This document shows positions 1-7,709 of a DNA stretch of 32,722 bases, piece after piece. The notes beneath the pieces were generated by a model. The model did not search any database. It worked only from the letters and a program-made list of their open reading frames with translations, and had not been told where the DNA came from. The first letter of the stretch is position 1, and every line of letters starts with the position of its first letter. A program made the translations under genes and the position numbers. The DNA comes from 1-14-0-10-37-14 sp037130845 (GTDB lineage: Bacteria; Patescibacteriota; Patescibacteriia; Patescibacteriales; Patescibacteriaceae): contig JBAXSE010000014.1 of assembly GCA_037130845.1 (NCBI GenBank), positions 1 through 32,722 of the forward strand. Reading direction: 5' to 3'.

Positions 1-1396
1 GCTCGGTTACAGGTATTCTGATTTGTTCCATGCTATCCCTGTCGCGGACTGTTACGGTATCGTCTTTTTCGATTGTATCAAAGTCGATAGTCAGGCAGTA
101 AGGCGTGCCGATTTCATCTTGGCGGCGGTAGCGTTTGCCTACATTGCCGTTGTCGTCATATTCGCAGGCATAGTCTTGGCGCAAATCATGGTAGATTCCT
201 TTGGCTTTGGCTACCAGTTCGGGTTTGTTTTTGAGCAAAGGGAAAATAGCGACTTTGACCGGGGCCAATTTCTTGGGCAGGCGCAGAACAACGCGGGTGT
301 CTGCTTGTCCTGAGCTTGCCTGCCCTGAACCAGTCGAATGGGTCGAAGCGACGCCGACTGTCTCTTCGGCATAGGCTTCGCAGAGCACGGCCAGAAAAGT
401 GCGGCCGACGCCGGCGGAGGTTTCCACGATATGCGGCATATAGCGTTCGCCGCTTTCTTGGTTTAAATATTCCAGATTCTGCCCAGAGAATTGGCTGTGC
501 TGGGTAAGATCATAATTGCCGCGGGCATGCACGCCTTCCAACTCTTTGAAGCCGAAGGGGAAATTGTATTCGATGTCCCAGGCGGCCTTGGCGTAGAAGA
601 CCAGATTTTCGTGTTGGTGCCATTTGAGATTCTTCTCGTCAAAGCCTAAATCGAGATAGAACTGCCAGCGCTTTTCACGCCACTCGTCATATGATTTCAT
701 GTCTTCGTCAGGATGGACGAAATACTGCATTTCCATCTGTTCAAATTCGCGAGTGCGGAAGATAAACTGGCGGGCGGTGATTTCGTTGCGGAAGGCTTTG
801 CCGATCTGGGCGATGCCGAAGGGGATTTTGACACGCATCGAATCCAAGACATTTTTATAATTGATATAAATGCCTTGGCAGGTTTCGCCCCGCAGATAGG
901 TCGGTTCTTTGGTCCAGTCGCCGGTAAAGTTACCCAAGTTGGATTGCACCAATAGATTAAAATTCTTGCCCGGGGTAAAGTCCTGAGCTCCGCAGGTTGG
1001 GCATTTGATCTTTGCTTTGTTATCCTCGAAAATTTGATTGATTTCCTCTTCGCTCATTTTCTCGTCGGCAAAGATGCCGGCTTCTTCTAGTAAGGTATCT
1101 AGCCGCAGGCGGCTATGGCATTTCTTGCATTCGGTCAGCGGATCGGAAAAGCCCTTGATGTGGCCGGAGGCTTCCCAGACTTTGGGGCTCATAAAAATAG
1201 CGGAATCCAGGCCGACGATATTGTCATTCAGGCGCACCATGGATTTCCACCAGGCTTGCTTGATATTGTTGGCCAGTTCGACGCCGTAAGGACCGAAGTC
1301 ATAGACAGCCGTAAAGCCTCCATAAATCTCGGAACTGGGATAAACAAAGCCGCGGCGCTTGGCCAAAGAAACGATTTTTTCCATTAAATTTTCCAT
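1..1396 (-). CDS. glyS: Glycyl-tRNA synthetase (class II, alpha2 type), 3' end cut by window edge
   Basis: Reading leftward from ATG at 1396, the frame stays open to base 1, giving about 465 N-terminal residues. The protein charges tRNA-Gly with glycine in the cytoplasm. The start MEKIVSLAKRRG, followed by YPSSEIYGG and FDFGPYGVEL, is characteristic of single-chain GlyRS. So are VGLDSAIFMSPKVWEASGH, two zinc-type Cys pairs (CKKC and CPTC) and the motif-2 region FRNEITARQFIFRTREFEQME. An in-frame insert of about 20 residues (near residues 347-368, rich in S, G and Q) interrupts the stretch between AEETV and TRVVLRLPKKLAP and coincides with a repeat in the DNA. A second ATG at 1384 is a possible start. 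Upstream lies a hairpin repeat element (1407-1550). The family assignment is very safe; the C-terminal anticodon-binding domain is only partly visible. Confidence 0.95.
   Translation of the reverse strand, partial: MENLMEKIVSLAKRRGFVYPSSEIYGGFTAVYDFGPYGVELANNIKQAWWKSMVRLNDNIVGLDSAIFMSPKVWEASGHIKGFSDPLTECKKCHSRLRLDTLLEEAGIFADEKMSEEEINQIFEDNKAKIKCPTCGAQDFTPGKNFNLLVQSNLGNFTGDWTKEPTYLRGETCQGIYINYKNVLDSMRVKIPFGIAQIGKAFRNEITARQFIFRTREFEQMEMQYFVHPDEDMKSYDEWREKRWQFYLDLGFDEKNLKWHQHENLVFYAKAAWDIEYNFPFGFKELEGVHARGNYDLTQHSQFSGQNLEYLNQESGERYMPHIVETSAGVGRTFLAVLCEAYAEETVGVASTHSTGSGQASSGQADTRVVLRLPKKLAPVKVAIFPLLKNKPELVAKAKGIYHDLRQDYACEYDDNGNVGKRYRRQDEIGTPYCLTIDFDTIEKDDTVTVRDRDSMEQIRIPVTE
306..349. repeat. 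REP-like dispersed repeat inserted in frame in glyS
   Basis: The bases TTGTCCTGAGCTTGCCT followed by GCCCTGAACCAGTCGAAT and GGGTCGAAG resemble the widespread bacterial repeat with TTCGAC and GCTCAGG cores. They encode the unusual GlyRS stretch containing two SGQA units. The 5' part (TTGTCC[C/T]GAGCTT[A/G]CCT) recurs at 4965-4980 as part of an intergenic hairpin, which supports a dispersed repeat. The identification as REP-like rests on memory of such sequences. Confidence 0.55.
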
Positions 1397-1406
1397 AGAG
1401 TATGCA

Positions 1407-1550
1407 TTTATCTCCTCCGCCAGCTGGCGGACCGGAGATCTCCTAGATTAGAATAATAGTGATGTGTAGCAGTTTTACAATAAAAACTTTCCGAATTTTA
1501 ATTTTATTTTTTATTATTCCTGGTAGTAGCAAAATAAAAATTTATCTCCC
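1407..1550 (+). repeat. Terminal-hairpin element, copy D (degenerate)
   Basis: The left end (1407-1443) reads TTT, then a hairpin whose outer stem is ATCTCC/GGAGAT around an inner palindrome TCCGCCAGCTGGCGGA, then CTCC. The box AGTGATGT lies 51 bases in (1458-1465), the same offset as in copy A (14180). AAAAACTTTCC is shared with copy B (26738). No clear right end follows; instead TTTATCTCCC at 1541-1550 looks like the beginning of another left end. On the minus strand the left end supplies GGAGGAGATAAA just upstream of glyS. The element fills the gap between glyS and the O-antigen-ligase-like gene. Confidence 0.7.
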
Positions 1551-1554
1551 AATC

Positions 1555-2877
1555 CTATCCTATTTTAATCATTTTGTCCACTTGCTCTTCCTCCAGATTG
1601 CGTATCATCAGTCCTGCCAATAGCCAGAAAAGCAGAATGCCAAAGTGCAGGGTCCAAAGCCAGTGATCAAGCGTTAGAATAACACCCAGCCCAGCCAAAA
1701 GGGCTAGATTGAGACTGCCATAAATACGATCAAATTTGAGCGCAAATATGGAAAAAATAACCAGCAAAATATAAATAGCCGTAAAGCAAAGCGCGCCAAT
1801 CACACCGATTTCAGCTTGGACCAATAGCCAAGTATTGTGCACCGGCTGATAGTCCCAAGGCTGGCGGCCTGGTTGGATGTATTGTTGCACTGCTCGCGGG
1901 TAATTGCCGAAGCCGTAGCCGATTAGAGGGCGTTTTTTGATGAGCGCTAGGGATTCTTGGATAAAGGCGGTTCGTTCGTCGAGTGATTTCTTTTCCAAGC
2001 GGTTGGCTGTGTCGCCGCGCGTTAGCCAGAGCACTCCGAAATTCAAAGAAAGCATGCCCCAAACGGCCAGCATCATAATTAATAATGGAATTATTTTTTT
2101 GTAATGCTTGTAGTTGATGATTAGTAAAACAGCCAATCCCGCGCCGGCGGCTAACAAGCCGGTGCGCGAAAAACTGACAAAAAGCCCGGCGGTGATAATT
2201 ATTAATAATAAATAGGCGGTCAATAATTGTTTGTTGTCTTTGCTATGCAAAATCAGCCAACAGCCGGCGATCAACATTAGCGCCAGGTAGCCGCCCAGCA
2301 TGTTTGGATGGTCGAGCGTGCCATAGGCGCGCAGCCAGCGTTCGCCGATGCCGGTTTTGCCGATATGGAAGATAACGCTAGTGCCAGGTTCTATCGGATC
2401 GTGCAAGGCCAGGCCCAGCCACTTGTTGCCCGGCGCGCTTTGCGCGAAGAATTGTCCGACGCCCAGCAAAGCGCATAAGGCGCCGCCGATTATTAGGGCG
2501 AGAATCAGGCGTCGGCGAGAATAGACAGCGGTTATTAATGTCCAGCAAAGGCCGATTGCTAGCAGAAGCCGGGTGACGGCAAAGAGCACAAAGGCCTTGT
2601 CCAGTGAAAAATAGAGAGAAGAACAAACGACAATTAATAACGCCCAGGCTAGCCAATAGAATGGCAAGCGGCGTTTATTATCGTTGACACGATTGGACTG
2701 TAGGGCAAAGCCCAAAATTAGCATTATTAATAAATCTGTGCCAAAGAGTGCCAGGCGGTCAAACTCCCATAAGCTCGGGCGTACTAGAAAGTCCAATATC
2801 AGCTTGGTGTTGAAGGGCAAGAGGACTGCCAGGGCGTACAGGCCGGAACTAACAATCTGTTGAGCGTTGATTTTCAT
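1555..2877 (-). CDS. O-antigen ligase/polymerase-like membrane protein (Wzy_C/WaaL family)
   Basis: This is a 440-residue polytopic membrane protein with about eleven hydrophobic segments. In the C-terminal half the motif GYGFGNYPRAVQQY, then a periplasmic-type loop with PVHNTWLLVQAEIGVIG, matches the Wzy_C/WaaL family, in which the H-N-x-x-L segment is near the active site. LDHPNMLGGYL and SFSRTGLLAAG are also family-like. Such enzymes polymerise or transfer lipid-linked glycans at the outer face of the membrane. The gene starts 3 bases after the stop of the nucleotidyltransferase-like gene, so the two are probably cotranscribed. No glycosyltransferases are adjacent, so the glycan cannot be named. 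An alternative role is transfer of glycan to protein (PglL/PilO-type), attractive given the nearby pilins but not shown. Confidence 0.8.
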   Translation of the reverse strand: MKINAQQIVSSGLYALAVLLPFNTKLILDFLVRPSLWEFDRLALFGTDLLIMLILGFALQSNRVNDNKRRLPFYWLAWALLIVVCSSLYFSLDKAFVLFAVTRLLLAIGLCWTLITAVYSRRRLILALIIGGALCALLGVGQFFAQSAPGNKWLGLALHDPIEPGTSVIFHIGKTGIGERWLRAYGTLDHPNMLGGYLALMLIAGCWLILHSKDNKQLLTAYLLLIIITAGLFVSFSRTGLLAAGAGLAVLLIINYKHYKKIIPLLIMMLAVWGMLSLNFGVLWLTRGDTANRLEKKSLDERTAFIQESLALIKKRPLIGYGFGNYPRAVQQYIQPGRQPWDYQPVHNTWLLVQAEIGVIGALCFTAIYILLVIFSIFALKFDRIYGSLNLALLAGLGVILTLDHWLWTLHFGILLFWLLAGLMIRNLEEEQVDKMIKIG

Positions 2878-2880
2878 AAA

Positions 2881-3774
2881 TTAGGTTGCCAGTTTTTCGA
2901 ACTTTTCGGCAAACAAAATCCGTCGGTCGTTAAGATGCATCTTGATGATCCGCTCATTGGCGATCACGCGGGTATCTTGATTCAATATTTTCTTTAGATT
3001 GGCCGGCAGACGGCCTATCTGCCAGTCGGCGGTTTTCTGTTCCCATTTATCCCATTGATTGCTGCCGGATGAGTAATTGCGGATGTTTAGGCGCCGGCGA
3101 GCCGACGGTTCCAATAGGTGCAGATTTGGTAGCGCTTGCGCCAGCCAAACATTAGCGTCCAAGAGCTGGCGGTAAGCATTGTTTTTGTCGCACAGGGGAG
3201 TGAGGCAAGCCAGCCAATAATTAAAATACATATCACCGTCGGGTAATCTCAGATCGGCAAAATCCAGGCTGTCAGCGGCGGCTAAAAAACTGAGGCAAAA
3301 GGTGTCTCGACTATGGTTGGCGGTAGGCCGCAGGTTGAGCAGCTTGAGGCTGCCGGCTAGGATTAAGCGCGTCAGCCAAAGCCGTCGGGGAGCGGTAATG
3401 ATAAAGATATCAATGTCGCCTTGATCGCGCAGATTGTGCGAGCCCATCAGATTGGCGACGGCAATCAGTTTGATCCAGGGCAGGTATCCAAAAACATTAA
3501 AAAGCCGTTTGGCGCGGCGGAATTTACGTTCGCTGTAATTGTAGCGTCTTTGCCGTTCATTAATAAGTTCTGCTCGGCCGACCGGGAAATAAAATCCGTT
3601 TTTCCGCTCTAACTCGGCCGGCAGATTGTCCAAGGCCTCCGCTATTTCATCCGCTGTTGCGGGGAGTGGCAGAAAGTTGAGAATTTCGGCGGCAGTCAAA
3701 GGATAGTCAAACAAAGAAAACCACAAGACGGTGTGTCTGATGGCTTTGCTTAGGCTATCGGCAGAATGCGGCAT
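2881..3774 (-). CDS. Nucleotidyltransferase-fold protein, function unknown
   Basis: A 297-residue protein from ATG at 3774; a TTG at 3801 would add nine residues and overlap rmuC. I prefer the ATG because AATAATATG matches starts elsewhere in the window. The N-terminal 90 residues (VLWFSLFDYPLTAAEILNFL and following) look like a winged-helix-type region. The stretch G-S-H-N-L-R-D-Q-G-D-I-D (G111, S112, D120, D122) fits the hG[GS]..Dh[DE] signature of polymerase-beta-fold nucleotidyltransferases. No partner antitoxin or HEPN gene is seen. It sits 4 bases downstream of rmuC and 3 bases upstream of the O-antigen-ligase-like gene. A nucleotidyl-transfer activity is inferred only from the motif; the substrate is unknown. 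Confidence 0.6.
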   Translation of the reverse strand: MPHSADSLSKAIRHTVLWFSLFDYPLTAAEILNFLPLPATADEIAEALDNLPAELERKNGFYFPVGRAELINERQRRYNYSERKFRRAKRLFNVFGYLPWIKLIAVANLMGSHNLRDQGDIDIFIITAPRRLWLTRLILAGSLKLLNLRPTANHSRDTFCLSFLAAADSLDFADLRLPDGDMYFNYWLACLTPLCDKNNAYRQLLDANVWLAQALPNLHLLEPSARRRLNIRNYSSGSNQWDKWEQKTADWQIGRLPANLKKILNQDTRVIANERIIKMHLNDRRILFAEKFEKLAT

Positions 3775-3778
3775 ATTA

Positions 3779-4864
3779 TTAATCAAGGTGAGGTTTTTCA
3801 ATTAAGACTAATTCTGATTGAGGGGTTGCTTCGATAATTTTGGCAACGTCTTTGTCTATCTTTTTGAATTCGCCGACAGCCGTGTTGTATTGGTTGACGG
3901 TGGTCGAAAGGGAAGAACCCATCTTTTCGACGTATGATTCATAAGACAGCAAGTGTTTGGATAGTTTTTCCACATTTTCGCGGATGCCTTTGGCGCTCTC
4001 TTCGATCTGCATGGCGCGCAGGCCTTGCAATACGGTTTGGAGATAGGCCAGGAACGAAGTAGGCGAAACAATAATGACGCGTTTTTCCTTGAAGGCGTAA
4101 TCAATCAAATCGCGGCTATTGATGTTGCCTTCGGCTACCTTGCTGGTCAGCAAGTCATAATAGATTGCTTCGGACGGGATGAACATAAAGGCGAAGTCCA
4201 TCGTACCTTCGCCGGGGCGGATATACTTGCTGGTTTCGTCGATGCGATTTTTGAGATCCTGTTTGAACAATTTTTCCAGTTTGTCGCGGGTTTCTTTGTC
4301 GCGGGTATTGAGCAGTTTTTCGTAATTTTCCAGGGTAAACTTGGAGTCAACCGGGATTATCTTCTCTTTGACAAACACGACCGCATCCACGATATCATTA
4401 TTTTTGAACTTATATTGCATCTGATAGGAATTGGGCGGTAAAACATTCTTGAGCGTTTCTTCTAAGAAATATTCACCCAGGATGCCTCTTTGTTTGGGAT
4501 TTTTTAGGATATCCTGCAGATTTTGCAATTGAGCGGAGAAATTGACCACTTGGCGGTTGGTTTCGTCCAGTTTGGCCAGACGTTCGGAGACATCGGCGAT
4601 GGTGCGGGAGGAATCGCGGCTGACCGCCTGTAAAATACGGGTAGTTTCTGAGAAGTTCTGCCGCGCTGATTCGTGGGAAAGGTTCAGCTTGTGGTCTATG
4701 TCGTTGCGCAGATGATGGTTTTCTTCCGATAAGGAATTAAGCCGATCGAGTACGACAGCCAAAGTCTCGCTTTGGCCGTTGTTTTTGCGTCCCGCCCCGC
4801 TAATGATAAAGTAGCCGGCAACAGCCAGCAGCGCCAGCAATATAATAATGATAAAATATAGCAT
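3779..4864 (-). CDS. rmuC: DNA recombination protein RmuC homologue
   Basis: 361 residues: an N-terminal membrane helix (about 2-22), a long coiled coil (about 30-120), then the RmuC domain. That domain is recognisable from GILGEYFLEETLKNVLP, IVDAVVFVKEKIIPVDSKF and FIPSEAIYYDLL, ending in another helical segment. RmuC is a membrane-anchored, nuclease-like protein that limits inversions and affects DNA recombination; its mechanism is poorly known. It is the first gene of a three-gene leftward operon. A possible promoter lies at 4887-4915. The length is slightly shorter than the E. coli protein but usual for the family. Confidence 0.9.
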   Translation of the reverse strand: MLYFIIIILLALLAVAGYFIISGAGRKNNGQSETLAVVLDRLNSLSEENHHLRNDIDHKLNLSHESARQNFSETTRILQAVSRDSSRTIADVSERLAKLDETNRQVVNFSAQLQNLQDILKNPKQRGILGEYFLEETLKNVLPPNSYQMQYKFKNNDIVDAVVFVKEKIIPVDSKFTLENYEKLLNTRDKETRDKLEKLFKQDLKNRIDETSKYIRPGEGTMDFAFMFIPSEAIYYDLLTSKVAEGNINSRDLIDYAFKEKRVIIVSPTSFLAYLQTVLQGLRAMQIEESAKGIRENVEKLSKHLLSYESYVEKMGSSLSTTVNQYNTAVGEFKKIDKDVAKIIEATPQSELVLIEKPHLD

Positions 4865-4886
4865 AATTGTTGTTTAATATCGTTTT

Positions 4887-4915
4887 ATCTTAACAACTAA
4901 AATGCTAAACGGCAA
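4887..4915 (-). promoter_or_regulatory. Possible sigma70-type promoter for the rmuC operon
   Basis: On the minus strand, TTGCCG (4915-4910) is followed after 17 bases by TAAGAT (4892-4887), 23 bases before the rmuC ATG. The -10 box is imperfect, so this is only a candidate. Confidence 0.35.
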
Positions 4916-4955
4916 GCACGAAATAATTATGATTTATGTACAAAAAATACTAAAA

Positions 4956-5001
4956 AGTCCGACTTGTCCCGAGCTTACCTCGGGAAGGACTCAATTTTTT
5001 T
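4956..5001 (+). terminator. Hairpin with T-run in intergenic region (repeat-related)
   Basis: AGTCC (4956-4960) pairs with GGACT (4987-4991), and inside it CCCGAG (4968-4973) pairs with CTCGGG (4979-4984). Seven T residues follow (4995-5001). It looks like a rho-independent terminator on the plus strand, yet no plus-strand gene precedes it. The left part resembles the repeat inserted in glyS (306-349). It may end an unseen small RNA, or be a repeat that happens to look like a terminator. Confidence 0.45.
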
Positions 5002-5010
5002 GACTTTTTT

Positions 5011-5046
5011 ACTGCCTCTTGGCTGGTATTCCAGCTTAGAGGCAGT
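5011..5046. other. Large perfect hairpin in intergenic region
   Basis: ACTGCCTCT (5011-5019) pairs perfectly with AGAGGCAGT (5038-5046), with an inner CTGG/CCAG stem around TATT. It begins 9 bases after the T-run of the preceding hairpin. No T-run follows, so it is not an obvious terminator. The 338-base gap 4865-5202 otherwise holds only the two divergent promoters. Confidence 0.5.
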
Positions 5047-5146
5047 TACATCGCAAATTCTATATCTTATTGAGCGAGGACTTTTGACTTTTCGTGTGCA
5101 TAGCGCCTTATTGTATATTCGTAGGCTTGAGTGTCATCTTGTAGAT

Positions 5147-5174
5147 TTGAATTATCACCATACTGTGTTATAAT
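5147..5174 (+). promoter_or_regulatory. Promoter upstream of the S41 protease/pilin operon
   Basis: TTGAAT (5147-5152), a 16-base spacer and a perfect TATAAT (5169-5174), preceded by TG at 5166-5167 as in extended -10 promoters. Transcription would begin near 5181, about 20 bases before the ATG at 5203. Confidence 0.65.
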
Positions 5175-5202
5175 TTACCCGTAATAAATATAATTGTATT
5201 TT

Positions 5203-6465
5203 ATGATTGGAATCAAAGACAAAAATGATGAAGTGCAGGCCTTTTGGTCGCGCGCTACTCTGGTTATCGGCGCTGCTATCGTATTGATTTCAGCTTCTTT
5301 TTTCCTTGGCTCGATTTTTAATGGCAGCGGTTCTTGGCTAAGGGATTTAGGGCAGGGCGGACGGCTCTTTTTCGGCAACCCAAGCTCGTCAGCTAAGGCC
5401 GAAAAGCCGAAAGACTTCCAGGACAAGCTGTTTTATGAAGTCTGGAATACGCTTAAGGATAATTATGTAGATGGCGACAAACTGCAGAACCAGGACATGT
5501 TTTACGGCGCCTTGGAAGGCATGGCGGCGGCTACCGGCGATCCATATACCGTGTTCATGACCCCGTCAAGCACTAAGGCTTTTGAGCAGGACATGGCCGG
5601 ATCATTCGAAGGTATTGGCGCCGAAATAGGGCTTAAGAATAATATTATTACCATAGTGGCTCCTTTGGAAGATATGCCGGCGGCTAAAGCCGGGCTGCGC
5701 GCCGGAGATAAGATTATCAAGATTAACGGCGAATTGACTGTTGGTTTCTCGACCACCGAGGCGGTAGGCAAGATCCGCGGTCCCAAGGGCACTTCGGTGA
5801 CGCTGACAATTTCGCGCGAAGGACGCAAGGATTTGTTCGATGTTGTCGTTAAGCGCGCCACTATCCAGGTCAAAAGCGTCAAGACTTCTTTTAAGGACGG
5901 TATCGCTACTATCAGGGTAACTAATTTTAATGATGATACTGATGCTTTGTTTGCTCAGGCAGTCAACGAAATAATCAAGCAGAAACCAAAGGGGATTATC
6001 TTGGATTTGCGCAACAATCCGGGCGGTTATCTGTCAGGGGCTATCCAGATGGCCAGTTTCTGGCTGTCTGACAGCGTTGTAGTGTCGGAAAAATACGCCG
6101 ATGGCCATATCGAGTCCCACCGTTCGGTCGGTAATCCGACTTTGGCCGCTTTCCGCACCGTAGTGCTGATTAACGAGGGTAGCGCTTCCGCTTCTGAGAT
6201 AGTGGCCGGAGCTTTGCAGGATACCGGCTTGGCAGTGCTTGTCGGCCAAAAAAGCTTTGGCAAAGGATCGGTGCAGATAATCAAGACTTTTTCCGATGGT
6301 TCCAGCCTGAAAGTGACAACAGCCAAGTGGCTGACGCCCAAAGGACGTTCGATTGACAAAGAAGGCATTATGCCGGAAGTCAAGGTTGTCAATACTCCGG
6401 CAGATGTCGACAAGGGAGCGGATCCGCAGATGGATAAGGCTATTTCTATTATCAAGAAAAAATAA
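5203..6465 (+). CDS. S41-family C-terminal processing protease (CtpA/Prc-like)
   Basis: 420 residues from ATG at 5203 (a TTG at 5194 would add three residues). One membrane helix near residues 20-42 anchors it to the outside of the membrane. A PDZ domain follows (about 110-195; GLRAGDKIIKINGE), then the S41 protease core. The catalytic Ser is S329 in GSASASEI and the Lys is K354 in GQKSFGKGSVQ, with the family's usual 25-residue spacing, so the enzyme should be active. Such proteases trim exported or membrane proteins from the C-terminus. The first pilin gene begins 8 bases downstream and shares the promoter at 5147-5174, which suggests a role in processing or quality control of the surface proteins; this link is an inference. 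Confidence 0.93.
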   Translation: MIGIKDKNDEVQAFWSRATLVIGAAIVLISASFFLGSIFNGSGSWLRDLGQGGRLFFGNPSSSAKAEKPKDFQDKLFYEVWNTLKDNYVDGDKLQNQDMFYGALEGMAAATGDPYTVFMTPSSTKAFEQDMAGSFEGIGAEIGLKNNIITIVAPLEDMPAAKAGLRAGDKIIKINGELTVGFSTTEAVGKIRGPKGTSVTLTISREGRKDLFDVVVKRATIQVKSVKTSFKDGIATIRVTNFNDDTDALFAQAVNEIIKQKPKGIILDLRNNPGGYLSGAIQMASFWLSDSVVVSEKYADGHIESHRSVGNPTLAAFRTVVLINEGSASASEIVAGALQDTGLAVLVGQKSFGKGSVQIIKTFSDGSSLKVTTAKWLTPKGRSIDKEGIMPEVKVVNTPADVDKGADPQMDKAISIIKKK

Positions 6466-6473
6466 ATTTCAAT

Positions 6474-7703
6474 ATGCTGCGACGTGTCAAAGACTCTCGA
6501 GCTTTTACAATGATTGAGCTAGTGGTGGTGATTGCGGTCATCGTCATTGTTTCGGTTGTGGTTTATGCTAATTATAATGAGATCAATGACCGCGGAGAGA
6601 TCTTGGGCGTCAGTGAGAAACTGAGGCAGAATATCCGCCTGGCTCAAAACTTTTCAGTCTCCGGTAAATTGATTAATGGCAACCTGACGCAAGGCTGGGG
6701 CGTGTATCTCAATCGTCAAAGCGGCAAATATGTCATTTTTGCGGATTTAAATAATAATGGCATCTACGACTTCCCCACCAAGCTGTTGTTGCATGGTTCT
6801 GAGACTGTCAGCGGAGCCTTGGTTACTAGCAGCGCGGTGTTGGCTAGTTCGGTAATTCTCGGCGACGGCTCTACCAATTCTACTTTTCCGACCAATACCA
6901 ATTCTGCCGGCAAGCCGGATGGTTCCGGCAATGGTTTTTGGACTTTTGCTTCGGCCAACAGCCAGTATTTGGATGCCGGCACTTCGGCTAATTTTTTCCC
7001 CCAAGCTTCCGACTTCACTATAGATCTTTGGCTTAATGCTGCCAGCGTCGGTCCCAATCGCGCGTTGCTCGGCCGCGATCAATCCTATGAGTTTTACCTG
7101 GATACGAGCTCTATCCTTAATTTTGTTTTTCACAAAGACGATGGCGTCACTACTTATACTCTAAAATCCAGCTCGACTATCGCCGCTATTAATACAGCTA
7201 CTTGGTATCATACGGCGGTAGTGCGCAAGGGCAGTTATTTAATGTTGTTTGTAAATGGCCAGATGCATGACATGAAGAATATCGGCACAGACACGATGCG
7301 TGATATTTCCGGTAATCTCTATATCGGCCGTACAGCTTCGCCGGCTGCATATTTTGACGGTTCTATAGACGAGATTCGCATGTCAGTCGGCTGGGCCAAT
7401 TGGTTCGAGGCTTTTAGCGTGCCTACGGTTGCTTATACTTCCGATTCCGAAAAGTTTTTAGAATTCAAAATGCCTCCCGGCGTAGTCTTTGAGGAATTAT
7501 ATAAGGATAATTCCGCGCAACCTGCCGACATCAATCTTCTTTTCTCTCCTATCGACCATTATTTGTATGTTAATGATGCTATTGGCAGTTCGACAATCGT
7601 CATTAATCGCGGAGGCATGGAGCGGACCGGATTATCAGGCGATACTCCTAGGGCTTTTAAAGTCTGGCAATCGGGTATGATCAGCACTACGCTGGTACCA
7701 TAA
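6474..7703 (+). CDS. FimU/GspH-like minor pilin with inserted LamG-like domain
   Basis: 409 residues. The N-terminus is a class III prepilin signal: a short basic leader, cleavage expected at A10|F11, then FTMIELVVVIAV with Glu at mature position 5 and a long hydrophobic helix. Residues 40-105 resemble GspH/FimT pilins. Residues about 155-310 look like a LamG/concanavalin-type jelly roll (ANSQYLDAG, FTIDLWLNA, WYHTAVVRKG, LFVNGQ, LYIGRTASP, FDGSIDEIR). The pilin fold then resumes (EKFLEFKMPPGVVFEEL, INLLFSPIDHYLYV). Comparison with the plain pilin at 16581 places the insert after D-x-N-x-N-G-x-Y-D and before the KMPPGV strand. LamG domains usually bind glycans or proteins, so this may be an adhesive pilus-tip subunit. 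It is the first pilin of set one. Confidence 0.88.
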   Translation: MLRRVKDSRAFTMIELVVVIAVIVIVSVVVYANYNEINDRGEILGVSEKLRQNIRLAQNFSVSGKLINGNLTQGWGVYLNRQSGKYVIFADLNNNGIYDFPTKLLLHGSETVSGALVTSSAVLASSVILGDGSTNSTFPTNTNSAGKPDGSGNGFWTFASANSQYLDAGTSANFFPQASDFTIDLWLNAASVGPNRALLGRDQSYEFYLDTSSILNFVFHKDDGVTTYTLKSSSTIAAINTATWYHTAVVRKGSYLMLFVNGQMHDMKNIGTDTMRDISGNLYIGRTASPAAYFDGSIDEIRMSVGWANWFEAFSVPTVAYTSDSEKFLEFKMPPGVVFEELYKDNSAQPADINLLFSPIDHYLYVNDAIGSSTIVINRGGMERTGLSGDTPRAFKVWQSGMISTTLVP

Positions 7704-7709
7704 ATATTT

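Noticed and set aside
23..1387. Several plus-strand open frames across the left edge
   Set aside because: They are antisense to glyS, whose minus-strand frame runs through the region with clear family motifs and off the window edge.
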